A stretch of 64,000 nt of DNA from SZUA-430 sp964483585 (GTDB lineage Bacteria; Pseudomonadota; Alphaproteobacteria; Micropepsales; Micropepsaceae), in NCBI GenBank assembly GCA_964483585.1, contig CAZABH010000008.1, forward strand, positions 1 through 64,000, written 5' to 3'. This document shows, piece by piece, positions 17,642 through 26,225 of this stretch. A model generated the notes under the pieces. It was given only the letters and a program-made list of their open reading frames with translations. It was not told the origin of the DNA and did no database searches. Positions within the stretch are counted from its first letter, which is position 1. Every line of letters begins with the position of its first letter. A program made the position numbers and the translations under genes.

Positions 17642-17672
17642 AAAAAAACCTGCCGCAGTCGCCCGCGGCAGG
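17642..17672 (-). terminator. Rho-independent terminator of the TorF-like gene
   Basis: An 8-base perfect stem CCTGCCGC/GCGGCAGG with an 8-base loop. On the minus strand it is followed by TTTTTTT (complement of 17642-17648), so it terminates the minus-strand TorF-like gene 26 bases after its stop. Confidence 0.85.
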
Positions 17673-17697
17673 TCGTGTCCGATGGACTTTGGCAGAC

Positions 17698-18456
17698 TTA
17701 GCCCGGGAACGCAGCCGAGACCGAGACCACCAGGCCGCCTTCGCACCAGTCGGTGGTGCCGCACTGGGCCTTGTTCAGGTCCGTGTCGACCCAACGCAGG
17801 TCGAGCGAGATGTTCTTCCACGAGGTGCCGACGCCGATGTCGTAGAACAGATAGTCGGTGCCGATATCGAGCCACTGGTGGCCGACATTGGCCGATGCCG
17901 TCAGGCCGCCCGTGAAGAACAGGAAGCTGTCGGTGACCGGGACGCTGGCGCCACCAGAAAGCGCCCAGGCGTCGCCCCGCTCTTCGAAGAAGTCAGGGCT
18001 GTAGGCGAGTTCTGCCTTGACCGAGACCTTGCCGTAGTCGTGCGTGGCGCCAACGGCGAATTCCCAGTAGTCGTATTCCGGATCGCCGGCCGGCGTGTCG
18101 GCGTCCGCGTACCAGTAGTACACGGCCTTGACCGAAGCGCCGGTGTTTTCGCCCAGCTTGAAGTTGTAGCCGGCTGTCAGGTCGACTTCGACGCTGGAGT
18201 CGTAGGAGGCTTCGTCGTTGAAGTCGATCGTGGAGAACCACACATTGGCAAAGGCGCCCGAGGCGTGGTCGTACTGGACCCAGCCTTGAAGGGCCGGATC
18301 ACGGTCCGACTGGCTGATGCCGCGGAAGCGATAGTCGGATGTCAGAGAAACGCCGCCGGAGAACGGTCCGGATGCGTCTGCCGCCTGGGCGGCCGGCGCG
18401 ATGCAGGCCACCGCAAGGGCACCCAGCAACGCAGTCTTGAGTGAGTTCATTCGCAT
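17698..18456 (-). CDS. TorF family putative porin (TIGR02001-like)
   Basis: A 252-residue outer-membrane beta-barrel. It has a signal peptide (MRMNSLKTALLGALAVACIA, cleaved after AQA) and then SGGVSLTSDYRFRGISQSD, the characteristic opening of the TIGR02001 family, with alternating aromatic strands such as VKAVYYWYADAD. Members may transport small solutes, but no substrate is proven. The start is supported by GAGGT 5 bases before ATG. A clean terminator follows, so it is a single-gene unit. Confidence 0.87.
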   Translation of the reverse strand: MRMNSLKTALLGALAVACIAPAAQAADASGPFSGGVSLTSDYRFRGISQSDRDPALQGWVQYDHASGAFANVWFSTIDFNDEASYDSSVEVDLTAGYNFKLGENTGASVKAVYYWYADADTPAGDPEYDYWEFAVGATHDYGKVSVKAELAYSPDFFEERGDAWALSGGASVPVTDSFLFFTGGLTASANVGHQWLDIGTDYLFYDIGVGTSWKNISLDLRWVDTDLNKAQCGTTDWCEGGLVVSVSAAFPG

Positions 18457-18778
18457 GCTTTACCTCGTACTTTCTTTCAAAAGAAACTCTCTTGCGATGC
18501 CGCCTGAAGTGCGCGGCGGCCCTCCGCCGTTTCCATGGTCCGGACCTTCGGAGTTGCGCTTCACACAAGCATCCGGGTGGTTGACAAGGCCTTAACGAGG
18601 CGTTTCCCGCGAGCCACACTCGCCGCTCTTCTGGATGCGGAACGGTCGAATCACTGCAGCGCTGGGTGCAGTGTGACAAGATGATGCTGGTCGTGAAGGG
18701 GTGCTGGGGAAAAGAGTGCCCCTGTGGCGAAGACGACCCTGTCTTCGCAACCGGACCGGATCGAAGTGTCCAGGTGTG
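18457..18778. other. Intergenic region upstream of the TorF-like gene
   Basis: A 322-base region between two minus-strand genes. A perfect 8-base hairpin GCGAAGAC/GTCTTCGC at 18727-18748 lies 31 bases past the SDR stop and could help end that transcript, though no T-run follows. The region nearest the TorF-like gene should hold its promoter; I do not see a near-consensus one. Confidence 0.35.
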
Positions 18779-19567
18779 TCAGCGCCGCACGACGCCCGCG
18801 ATCGCCAGGTGATGGCCACCGTCGATCAGAAGGGTCTCGCCCGTCACGTGGCGTGCGCCCTCGCCGCAGAAGAACGCGACGGTCTCGGCTACATCCTCGG
18901 CGGTCGCTGCCCGGTGCAGCGGTACCGCGTTGGTATTGTGTTCGACGATGCGGGCGTAGGCCTCTGGCCCGAACTGGTCGGCGAACCAGCGTGTTCCGAC
19001 AAAGCCCGGGCAGACCGCGTTCACGCGGATCTCGGGCGCCAGCGAACGGGCCAGCGACTTGGTCATTGTGTTCAAGGCGCCTTTTGATGCGGCGTAGGCG
19101 ATCGAGGATCCCACGCCCAGGACGCCTGCAATCGAAGACACATTGACCACGCGGCCAAAGCCGGATGCCCTGAGGTGGGGTTCGCAGGCCCTGACCATCT
19201 GGTAGGCACCGATGACATTGACCCTGTAGATTGCGATGAAATCGTCGGCACTCAGAAGGTCCAGCTTTGCATGGTCGGCAAAGCGGGTCGTGCCTGCATT
19301 GTTAACGAGGATATCGATGCGTCCCCATTTCGCCAGTGTTTCGGTCGCCATGCGGCGGCAGTCGGAATCCTCTGCCACGTTGGCCTGGACAAGCAGGGCC
19401 TCGCCGCCGGCATTGCGTATGGCAGCGATTGTTTCCTCGGCTTCCGCGACTGACTTGGTGCAGTTGACCACCACGCGCGCCCCAAGGCTTGCCAGACGTG
19501 CGGCGCAGGCGGCGCCTATTCCCGTGGCCGATCCGGTGATGATTGCGACCTGATCCTTCAGCTGCAT
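18779..19567 (-). CDS. Short-chain dehydrogenase/reductase
   Basis: A 262-residue classical SDR. The nucleotide loop TGSATGIGAA, the NNAG motif in ILVNNAGTTRF, the catalytic Ser in VNVSSIAGV and YxxxK in YAASKGALN are all intact, and the C-terminus has ETLLIDGGH. It likely oxidises or reduces a hydroxy- or ketoacyl substrate with NAD(P)(H). It lies 33 bases after an enoyl-CoA hydratase gene on the same strand, suggesting a two-gene acyl-CoA operon. Confidence 0.88.
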   Translation of the reverse strand: MQLKDQVAIITGSATGIGAACAARLASLGARVVVNCTKSVAEAEETIAAIRNAGGEALLVQANVAEDSDCRRMATETLAKWGRIDILVNNAGTTRFADHAKLDLLSADDFIAIYRVNVIGAYQMVRACEPHLRASGFGRVVNVSSIAGVLGVGSSIAYAASKGALNTMTKSLARSLAPEIRVNAVCPGFVGTRWFADQFGPEAYARIVEHNTNAVPLHRAATAEDVAETVAFFCGEGARHVTGETLLIDGGHHLAIAGVVRR

Positions 19568-19600
19568 GGCTTGCGTTTCCCTGTTGTCGATGCTCGATGC

Positions 19601-20383
19601 TCACATACCATTGAAGCGCGGCTTTCGCTTTTCCGCAAATGCGCGCCTTCCCTCTGCGTAGTCCTGGCTTTGTGCGCAGATGCGCGCTGCCTCTCCTGCG
19701 GCGGTCATTGCTTTGGCATCACCCGAGATCGCGGCGCTGATCGCCCGTTTGGATGCCAGCATCGACAGGGGCGCGTTGCTGGCGATTTTCCCGACATAGT
19801 CCTCGAGTACCGTGTTGAAGTCCTCTACCGGCGCGATTTGATGCACCAGTCCACGCAGCAGCGCTTCCTGGGCGGTGTAGGTTGCCGCGGTCAGGAGGAT
19901 CTCGCTGGCCAATGCTGGGCCCACTGCTGCCACTAGATTTGCCGTTCCGCCAACGCCGTAGGCGATGCCGAGGCGTGCGGCGGGAATGCAGAAGCGTGCG
20001 TCTGCAGATGCGAGGCGCAGGTCGCATGCCATAGCCAGCGCCATGCCGCCACCGAAGCAAACACCACGAATGGCGGCTACCACGGGCTTGGATGAATCCA
20101 TGATTGACGTTATGGCCTGCCCTGTTGCCTTGTCGTAAGCGTGCGTGGCATCTTCGCTTGCGCGGTTGGCTTCGAATTCTGAAATGTCGGCACCGGCCGA
20201 AAACGCCTCAGTTCCTGCGCCTGTCAGTACGATACAGCGTATGCGTGTATCCTGTTCCAGCTCTGCGACGAGGTCGGGGATCGTCTGCCACATGTCCAGG
20301 CTGACGGCATTGCGTCTGGCGGGCGTGTTGAGTACGAGATAGGCAACTGGTCCGCGTCGATCGATTTTGAGTTTATGAAACAT
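19601..20383 (-). CDS. Enoyl-CoA hydratase/isomerase family protein
   Basis: A 260-residue crotonase-fold protein. The oxyanion-hole segments are visible: AFSAGADISEF and GVCFGGGMALAMACDLRLAS. The C-terminus RRAFAEKRKPRFNGM is typical of enoyl-CoA hydratases. Its specific acyl-CoA is unknown. ATG 20381-20383 gives the family N-terminus FHKLKIDRRG; it shares the palindromic CATG with the divergent histidine phosphatase start. The SDR gene downstream is probably its partner. Confidence 0.87.
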   Translation of the reverse strand: MFHKLKIDRRGPVAYLVLNTPARRNAVSLDMWQTIPDLVAELEQDTRIRCIVLTGAGTEAFSAGADISEFEANRASEDATHAYDKATGQAITSIMDSSKPVVAAIRGVCFGGGMALAMACDLRLASADARFCIPAARLGIAYGVGGTANLVAAVGPALASEILLTAATYTAQEALLRGLVHQIAPVEDFNTVLEDYVGKIASNAPLSMLASKRAISAAISGDAKAMTAAGEAARICAQSQDYAEGRRAFAEKRKPRFNGM

Positions 20384-21020
20384 GGAACCTGTGGGAGCAA
20401 AGGAACTGAAGGTGCGCCGCCGCCGGCTGCGCCCTGAAGACAATCCCATCAGAATAGTTCTGATCCGCCACGGCAAGCCAGATGTCGGTCGTAGTCGATG
20501 GCTTTCGCACAGGAAATTCCAGGATTTCATCGACCAGTATGAACGTGCTGGCCTTGATCCCGAAAACAAGCCGCCCAGATGGCTCATGGAGCTCGTACGC
20601 GAGGCGCGGCGCGTCTTTGCTTCGGACCGTCCACGGGCGCGTGAAAGTGCGCGTGCCGTTGCGCCGCATGCGGATGTTCAGCAGAGCCCGCTTTTCATGG
20701 AGGCGCAGCTGAAGTCACCGCGGCTTCCGCTTGTCCGGCTGAAGCCTGCGGCGTGGGCAATCCTGGCCCGTGTCGCGTGGCATGCTGGCCATCATGGCGG
20801 TATCGAGGACTTCGGAGATGCCAAGGATCGCGCGGCCAGGGCTGTCGAGATGCTGGGTGAGGTCGCGCAGGAAGACGGTATTGCCGTGCTTGTGGCGCAT
20901 GGCTATTTCAATGCCATCGTGGGACGCGCGTTGCGCAAGCAGGGCTGGCGTCGCTACGGTGGCCGGCATCGTGCCAAATACTGGAATGCCGTTGTCTATG
21001 AGCGTTCGTCGGGTTTGTAG
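20382..21020 (+). CDS. Histidine phosphatase family protein
   Basis: A 212-residue protein with the phosphohistidine motif IVLIRHGKPDVG near residue 30 and the second catalytic His in VLVAHGYFNAIVGRAL. These define the branch-1 histidine phosphatase superfamily (phosphoglycerate-mutase-like). The substrate is unknown. The N-terminus is basic (KVRRRRLR) without a signal peptide, so it is cytoplasmic. Its ATG overlaps the ATG of the divergent hydratase, and its stop is 2 bases from the convergent nitroreductase stop. Confidence 0.85.
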   Translation: MEPVGAKELKVRRRRLRPEDNPIRIVLIRHGKPDVGRSRWLSHRKFQDFIDQYERAGLDPENKPPRWLMELVREARRVFASDRPRARESARAVAPHADVQQSPLFMEAQLKSPRLPLVRLKPAAWAILARVAWHAGHHGGIEDFGDAKDRAARAVEMLGEVAQEDGIAVLVAHGYFNAIVGRALRKQGWRRYGGRHRAKYWNAVVYERSSGL

Positions 21021-21022
21021 CG

Positions 21023-21613
21023 TCAGTAAGTTGCGACGATGGTCGCGAGGTCGGGGCGCGGGCGCTCGACCAGCGGGTCCTTCGGATGGCCGATGTAGAT
21101 GAAGCCCGCGACGCGTTCCTCCGGTGATAGACCAAGGGCTGTCAGCACGTTTCGGTCGTAGGCGTACCATTCCGTAATCCAGTTGGCGACAAATCCCATC
21201 GCGTGGGCCGCAATGACGAGCGTCTGGCAGCTGGCGCCGGCGGAGAGGTGCTGTTCCCATTCGGGGATCGGTACGCCCTGGCGTGGGTTGCTGATCACGC
21301 CGATGACAAGCGGTGCGCGAAGAAACCTCGTGCGTTCCTGCGCGAGGCGTTCGGGGCTAGCAGCGGGATCGGCTTTTCGAATGGCGTCCTCCAGTATGCT
21401 TCCGACGCGTGCGCGGGCTTCATCCCGAAACACGATGAAGCGCCATGGCGCTAGTTTCCCATGGTCGGGTACGCGTGCCGCGCAGGCGAGAAGCGTTTTC
21501 AACTGATCGTCAGTGGGTCCGGGCCCGATCATGGCTTTTGCTGATCCGGACCGCCTCGACAGCAGCAAATCCAGTGTTTCCGGGGCAGGCTTGTTGAAGA
21601 CCGGCGTGGACAT
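21023..21613 (-). CDS. Nitroreductase family protein
   Basis: A 196-residue FMN-dependent nitroreductase-fold protein. The N-terminal LLLSRRSGSAKAM, the PDHGKLAPWRFIVF block and the C-terminal ALGLSPEERVAGFIYIGHP match the YdjA-like small nitroreductases, which reduce nitroaromatics or quinones with NAD(P)H; the natural role is usually unclear. It is divergent from cysE with an 84-base gap. Confidence 0.9.
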   Translation of the reverse strand: MSTPVFNKPAPETLDLLLSRRSGSAKAMIGPGPTDDQLKTLLACAARVPDHGKLAPWRFIVFRDEARARVGSILEDAIRKADPAASPERLAQERTRFLRAPLVIGVISNPRQGVPIPEWEQHLSAGASCQTLVIAAHAMGFVANWITEWYAYDRNVLTALGLSPEERVAGFIYIGHPKDPLVERPRPDLATIVATY

Positions 21614-21697
21614 TCTGGGAGGTTCCCGAGGTTAATGCATTTGAAACTTGGCCGGATTCACTAACTGTTACGGGCCCATTGTGCTAGAGTTGTGTTC

Positions 21698-22537
21698 ATG
21701 GACAAGCGCTCGATCCCGGCCATTGCTGAGAAGTTCGCCACGTGCGACCCGGTTTGGTCGGCGCTCAGGGAGGAGGCCGTCCGGCTGGCGGCTGCTGAGT
21801 CTGCGCTCGCAAGCTTCGTACACGCCACGGTCCTGAACAACGAGCGGCTTGAAGAGGCCCTTTCCTATCATCTCGCGCAGAAATTGGGGAATGATGACGT
21901 CGGGCCCATGCAGGTCCGATTTGTTTTCGACCAGGCATTCACTGACGCGCCTGTGCTGGGGGATGACGTGCGTGCGGATCTCTCGGCCATCTTCGAGCGA
22001 GATCCAGCAGTCAATTCCTATGTCGAGCCTTTTCTCTTTTTCAAGGGGTTCCACGCGTTGCAGGCCTATCGCGTGACGCACTGGCTCTGGGCCAGGGGGC
22101 GCAAGGCTATGGCCCTCCATTTCCAGAGCCGTATCTCGGAAGTCTTTGGCGTCGACATTCATCCTGCAGCGCGTATTGGCCGTGGCGTGATGATCGACCA
22201 TGGCACAGGTGTCGTGATCGGCGAGACCGCCATTGTCGAGGATGACGTTTCGATGCTGCATGGCGTCACGCTGGGCGGGACTGGCAAGGAACAGGGTGAT
22301 CGGCATCCGAAAATTCGTCGTGGTGTGATGATCGGGGCCAGTGCCACGGTCTTGGGTAACATCGAGGTGGGCGCCTATAGCCGTGTGGGTGCTGGCAGCG
22401 TCGTGCTGGCGGCTGTGCCCGCACGCTGCACGGTTGCCGGGGTTCCGGCGAAGGTCATCGGATGTGCTGGTTGCGACAAGCCGGCCCATGAGATGAACCA
22501 GTTGATCGAAGACTATAAGGGCGATTACCAGATTTGA
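21698..22537 (+). CDS. cysE: Serine O-acetyltransferase CysE
   Basis: CysE acetylates serine to O-acetylserine, the direct cysteine precursor. The 279-residue protein has the SATase N-terminal helical region and then the left-handed beta-helix hexapeptide repeats: the active-site block DIHPAARIGRGVMIDHGTG, SMLHGVTLGGTG and a C-terminal VPAKVIGCAGCDKPAHEMNQL. GTG 21692 is an alternative start; ATG 21698 is preferred. Confidence 0.94.
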   Translation: MDKRSIPAIAEKFATCDPVWSALREEAVRLAAAESALASFVHATVLNNERLEEALSYHLAQKLGNDDVGPMQVRFVFDQAFTDAPVLGDDVRADLSAIFERDPAVNSYVEPFLFFKGFHALQAYRVTHWLWARGRKAMALHFQSRISEVFGVDIHPAARIGRGVMIDHGTGVVIGETAIVEDDVSMLHGVTLGGTGKEQGDRHPKIRRGVMIGASATVLGNIEVGAYSRVGAGSVVLAAVPARCTVAGVPAKVIGCAGCDKPAHEMNQLIEDYKGDYQI

Positions 22538-22555
22538 CCTTAGGCTTCAGACAAC

Positions 22556-22581
22556 AAAAAGGGCCGCATTGCTGCGGCCCT
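22556..22581 (-). terminator. Rho-independent terminator acting on the minus strand
   Basis: A perfect 8-base stem GGGCCGCA/TGCGGCCC with a TTGC loop, preceded on the plus strand by AAAAA, which makes TTTTT downstream of the hairpin on the minus strand. It lies 41 bases past the stop of the 27-codon gene at 22622-22705. The plus-strand side has only TT, so it is a poorer terminator for cysE. Confidence 0.85.
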
Positions 22582-22621
22582 TCGTGAGACGGGCTGGTTT
22601 CAAGCCCTGATCATCAGATCA

Positions 22622-22705
22622 TCAAAGTCTTGCGCCGACCGGAGGCTGCTCCACTGTCCGCGTGACTTTCAGGCTCTTGACCAGCACCAAATTCCCACTC
22701 GACAT
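22622..22705 (-). CDS. Small protein of 27 residues with an extremely strong ribosome site
   Basis: An unrecognised mini-gene. The ATG (22703-22705) is preceded by AGGAGGTGATCC (complement of 22707-22718), which is fully complementary over 12 bases to the 16S rRNA tail, with 7 bases between AGGAGG and ATG. The peptide begins MSSGNLVLVKSLKVTRTVEQ and ends PPVGARL; it is basic and has no signal or membrane helix. The stop is followed by one small hairpin (22591-22607) and then a strong terminator. It is 76 bases downstream of puuB on the same strand. A leader-peptide role is unlikely since no gene follows on that strand. Confidence 0.6.
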   Translation of the reverse strand: MSSGNLVLVKSLKVTRTVEQPPVGARL

Positions 22706-22781
22706 CGGATCACCTCCTCTCGTTGATTGAAGATGACGTGAGGCTTCCACGAAAAGTGTGTCTTGTCGAGACAATTTCCGA

Positions 22782-24062
22782 TTAACCCAACCGATCGCGC
22801 AGGGCGTACCACATCAATGCCAACTGGAGCAGTGGCTTGCGCAGCAGTGTGCCTCCCGGCAGTTGGGGGATGCGCAGCCCGGCCATCACATCAAACCCTT
22901 CACCCTGATTGTGGATCGCCTGTGCGATCAGCTTGCCGCATAGCGTTGCGATGCCCACACCCTGGCCTGAGTAGCCTTGGGCGAAATAGGTCGTGGGTGT
23001 GAGGCGCCCGATGTGCGGCAGGCGTGGCATGGTGATGGCCAGCCTTCCGCCCCATGCGTAGTCTATCCGGATCCCCGTGAGCTGAGGGAAAACGCGCTCG
23101 ATGCAGGGGCGTACGAATTTGCCGGCGTCGTCGGCATCCTTTGCGCCATACGTTTCCCCACCGCCGAAGATGAGGCGATTGTCGTTTGACAGGCGATAGT
23201 AGTCGAGGACGAAGCGGGTGTCAGAGATTGCCGCACCGCATGGGATGAGCGCGGCCGCGTTGTCAGCCGAGAATTGCTCGGTGGCTGCCACATAGTTCGA
23301 AATGGGCATGATGGAGGCTGCAAGCCGCCCATTCAGGCCCTCCAGGTAACCGTTGCAGGCATAGACGACGAAGTCTGCCGTCACGGACCCGGTCGCAGTG
23401 GTCACCGTGATCGGGCCAGAGCCTTCGACCGATGTGACCCGCGAGTCGTGGAATATGGTGGTACCGATGGCTTCTGCAGCGTCTGCCATCCCAAGCGCAT
23501 AGTTCAGGGGGTGCAGATGCATTCCGTCGCTGTCGTAGAGCCCTCCGCGGTAGATGCGGGTCGCCACGAGGGAAGGCATCTCTTCGGGTGGGACGAAGCG
23601 TGCAGACTTGTAGTTGTAATGCTTGTCGAGGTGCTCGACATAGTCGACGAGTTCCCGAGCGTGGCTATCACGTACTGCGGCTGTCAGGTGGCCTTGCTTC
23701 AAGCTGCAGTCGATCTTGTGGACGTCTATCAGCGTGCGTACAAGCGTCAGTGCATCGCGTGCAAGCTCTGCCAGCTTGCGCGCATGCCCGATACCGTAGC
23801 GGCGTTCGAGTTCGATCTGGTCGATGCGCTGGCCGGGAATGACCTGCCCACCGTTGCGGCCAGATGCGCCGAAGCCCGCGTATTCTGCCTCGAGTATCAC
23901 CACTTTCTGCCCGGCCTCGGCGAGATGCAAGGCGCATGACAGGCCCGTGTAGCCAGCTCCGATGATGCAGACATCGGCGCGCGTCGATCCTTCAAGCCTC
24001 TTGCGCGTCTTCAGCGCGTTGGCTGTTGCGAGGTAGTATGAGCCTGCCGATGTGTTTGACAT
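22782..24062 (-). CDS. puuB: Gamma-glutamylputrescine oxidase-like FAD oxidoreductase (PuuB family)
   Basis: PuuB oxidises gamma-glutamyl-putrescine to the aldehyde in putrescine catabolism. The 426-residue length and sequence closely follow the Escherichia coli enzyme as I recall it: the N-terminal SYYLATAN, the FAD-binding ADVCIIGAGYTGLSCALHLA, GFGASGRNGGQVIPG, HLHPLNYALGMADA, FVLDYYRLSNDNRLIFGGGE and the C-terminal TYFAQGYSGQGV and YALRDRLG. ATG 24060-24062 gives the matching N-terminus. The rest of the puu pathway (PuuA, C, D) is not here, but putrescine-forming aguA-aguB lie 33 kb away. A 27-codon gene and terminator follow. Confidence 0.82.
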   Translation of the reverse strand: MSNTSAGSYYLATANALKTRKRLEGSTRADVCIIGAGYTGLSCALHLAEAGQKVVILEAEYAGFGASGRNGGQVIPGQRIDQIELERRYGIGHARKLAELARDALTLVRTLIDVHKIDCSLKQGHLTAAVRDSHARELVDYVEHLDKHYNYKSARFVPPEEMPSLVATRIYRGGLYDSDGMHLHPLNYALGMADAAEAIGTTIFHDSRVTSVEGSGPITVTTATGSVTADFVVYACNGYLEGLNGRLAASIMPISNYVAATEQFSADNAAALIPCGAAISDTRFVLDYYRLSNDNRLIFGGGETYGAKDADDAGKFVRPCIERVFPQLTGIRIDYAWGGRLAITMPRLPHIGRLTPTTYFAQGYSGQGVGIATLCGKLIAQAIHNQGEGFDVMAGLRIPQLPGGTLLRKPLLQLALMWYALRDRLG

Positions 24063-24151
24063 GAGAGATTCGGGGCGCAATATTTTGACGACGACCTTAA
24101 GCGTAGCACGGCGCCTGGGGCGAAAGTAGGCGCGATCAGCGCAGAACAGAT

Positions 24152-24934
24152 ATGGACAAGGACCAGGCCGTTCTTGATGCACACGCCTCGCACTGGGCCT
24201 CGGTCTATCCCGATGCGCCGGGACGGGTGCGTGCGCGCATCAAACAGGTTGTTTCATGTTCGCATGTCATTGCCCAGGTGCCACTACCCGGACAGCAAAT
24301 GATGCCCAACGGCTTGAGCGCCGACACGCTGACAGCCATTGCGGAGGCGGATGGGGAATTGCGTCACATGGTGCTGCTGCTCACCGACCAGACTTCAGCA
24401 TCCGGCTGCGTTCTTGCGGCATTTCCATTCGCGGCAGGAGCGATCACGCATCCGATTACCATCGAGCATGTGGCGTACGCCGGCAGCGGCATGGAGGGCC
24501 TGATCAGGGGGCGCACAGCCGATGGGACAAAGGTCGCTTTCTTTGACGTGCTGTTCTTCAAGCATGGGGCGACCTATGAGATCGGGCAGAGCTATCAGTT
24601 TGCCTTGTCGGCCTTTGCCTATTGCGCGCGCCCCTTGGGACTGAAGCTTGTCAAAGGGGCGCAGGCCTCCGCGCATGCCGATGTGCTGAAGCCCTGTCGG
24701 GCGGGCGCCGGTGATGACCACGACTTCAGAGCCACCGTCCAGCATGTCTATCCGATGTGTTTCGATGGGCGGGCCCTGTTTCGCATGCGCGTCACGGTTG
24801 GGCGCAGCGGGCACTGCATGCGGGATGTTGCCCTCTATGCTGCAGAGCACATCCTGCCGCAGGGGTATATTCCCAAGCCTGGGGACGAAATTACTGGCCG
24901 CTTGTGGTTGCAGGGCTATCTGGTTGAAGATTAG
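24152..24934 (+). CDS. Protein of unknown function (260 residues)
   Basis: I do not recognise this protein. It has no signal peptide or membrane helix. Visible points: Cys near residue 36, a central MEGLIRGRTADGTKVAFFDVLFFKHG segment, and a C-terminal GDEITGRLWLQGYLVED that looks like a small beta-barrel strand set. Codon use matches neighbours, so it is probably a real gene. It is divergent from puuB (89-base gap) and 46 bases before the DUF3126 gene, so it may be co-transcribed with the latter. Confidence 0.7.
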   Translation: MDKDQAVLDAHASHWASVYPDAPGRVRARIKQVVSCSHVIAQVPLPGQQMMPNGLSADTLTAIAEADGELRHMVLLLTDQTSASGCVLAAFPFAAGAITHPITIEHVAYAGSGMEGLIRGRTADGTKVAFFDVLFFKHGATYEIGQSYQFALSAFAYCARPLGLKLVKGAQASAHADVLKPCRAGAGDDHDFRATVQHVYPMCFDGRALFRMRVTVGRSGHCMRDVALYAAEHILPQGYIPKPGDEITGRLWLQGYLVED

Positions 24935-24980
24935 GGTGGTGTTCGTTCAAATCTGATCTTTCAACCGGAGCCCTGATCTC

Positions 24981-25217
24981 GTGGAAAAGACTGAAATCCT
25001 GCGTGTCGAGAAGTACCTGCGATCGCTGTTCCGGCTGGATACGATCCGTGTTGAGGCGCGCCCGAACAAGAAGGACTCGGTCGAAGTGATGGTGGGTGAC
25101 GAGTTCATCGGCGTCATCTTCAAGGATACCGAGGACGGCGAGACCACCTATCACTTCGAAATGGCCATTCTGGACATGGATCTGCCGCCTGCCAGTGCGG
25201 TGATCAAGAAGCCTTGA
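24981..25217 (+). CDS. DUF3126 family protein
   Basis: A 78-residue acidic/basic mixed protein with GTG start at 24981. The sequence EILRVEKYLRSLFRLDTIRV and VGDEFIGVIFKDTEDGETTY is typical of DUF3126, a small family nearly confined to alphaproteobacteria and of unknown function. No membrane segment. It ends 4 bases before the stop of the convergent gene. Confidence 0.87.
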   Translation: MEKTEILRVEKYLRSLFRLDTIRVEARPNKKDSVEVMVGDEFIGVIFKDTEDGETTYHFEMAILDMDLPPASAVIKKP

Positions 25218-25221
25218 TCCA

Positions 25222-25980
25222 TTATTTGCGTGGGCGGAAGCTTGCGATGAGTTCTGCGAGGCGATCGTCTGTTTCGCGCCAGTTCTCCAGTTGCGAGCGC
25301 TTGAAACGGTAGGTCAGTCCTACCCCATCGCTCAGCCGCGTGACGCGCATGCAGGTCGATCCAAAATCGCTATTGGCTGACGGATCGCATCGCATGACCA
25401 GGAGCTTTCCGTCTGGAAGGTTCGCCGAGTACCATTCCGTGCCGTCGTATCCTGTCCCCGGGCTGAATGTGTATTGTGTCAGGCCAAAGGGACCTGGCTC
25501 GCCGGCCGGGTTGTCGGCACGCGGGCGAATGCCGCGCTCGAATTTTTCCTCGTATTGCAGGCGGTCGCGGTCGATCGAGAGGGTGAAACGGATGACGCGT
25601 GCGTCTGCCAGATTGCTCGCGAATTCGCGGGCCTTTTCTGCCGACCAGGGCTCGAGGTTTGGCAGCAAGGCATGCATGGGGACATTTTCGTGGTCGCCAC
25701 TGCGGCGCGAGCGGCGGTGCATGGTGTAGTTGCCCGGGATCGAGAACTCGGCACCGTCGATGGTCACTCGCGCTCGGGAGGGGTCGGCGGTGGGCGAGTA
25801 GGTATTGCCCTGGATGTTGCCCCGAACCTCCTCGACCGAGGGGCCTGCCAGAAACACATAGGCTCCAATGCCAATTGCGCCGGCGATCATCAACACAAAC
25901 AGAGGCAAGATCCAGCCAGAGTGCCGGTGAACTTCCCCTGTCCCGAGGGCTTGGTCTGCGTCTCGCTGGTCGATCTTCAT
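25222..25980 (-). CDS. Single-pass membrane protein of unknown function
   Basis: A 252-residue protein: about 20 cytoplasmic residues, one transmembrane helix (WILPLFVLMIAGAIGIGAYVFLA split across residues 23-45), then a periplasmic domain of about 200 residues with two Cys (MRCDPSANSDFGSTCMRV), which may form a disulfide. No motif tells its function. It is convergent with DUF3126 and divergent from the following small membrane gene. Confidence 0.7.
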   Translation of the reverse strand: MKIDQRDADQALGTGEVHRHSGWILPLFVLMIAGAIGIGAYVFLAGPSVEEVRGNIQGNTYSPTADPSRARVTIDGAEFSIPGNYTMHRRSRRSGDHENVPMHALLPNLEPWSAEKAREFASNLADARVIRFTLSIDRDRLQYEEKFERGIRPRADNPAGEPGPFGLTQYTFSPGTGYDGTEWYSANLPDGKLLVMRCDPSANSDFGSTCMRVTRLSDGVGLTYRFKRSQLENWRETDDRLAELIASFRPRK

Positions 25981-26225
25981 GGTTCAACTATTGCCCGGAG
26001 TCGCGTGCGCGGTGTCAGGAAAATCGGAGGGTGTGACATTCACATTTCGGTGCGTTGCGCCCGAAGCACAAGCTAACTGGGTCGCTGGGGTTGCGCTCGT
26101 TGCGGCGCAATATGGCAGGCAGCAGGGATGCATACAATGATCTCCGACGCGGTTTGCCTGCGAGCGTCTGCCCGATGATGGCATCCGGCATGCAGTTACC
26201 TCTGCCTGTGAGGGGTGAGGGGTCG

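Noticed and set aside
18727..18748. Perfect 8-base hairpin as a proven terminator of the SDR gene
   Set aside because: No T-run follows on the minus strand, so it was only mentioned in the intergenic note.
22556..22705. Leader peptide plus attenuator
   Set aside because: No gene lies downstream on that strand; cysE is on the opposite strand and ends there.
22707..22718. Match to the 3' end of 16S rRNA, suggesting an rRNA fragment
   Set aside because: Only 12 bases match, exactly the anti-Shine-Dalgarno; on the minus strand it is positioned as a ribosome site before an ATG.
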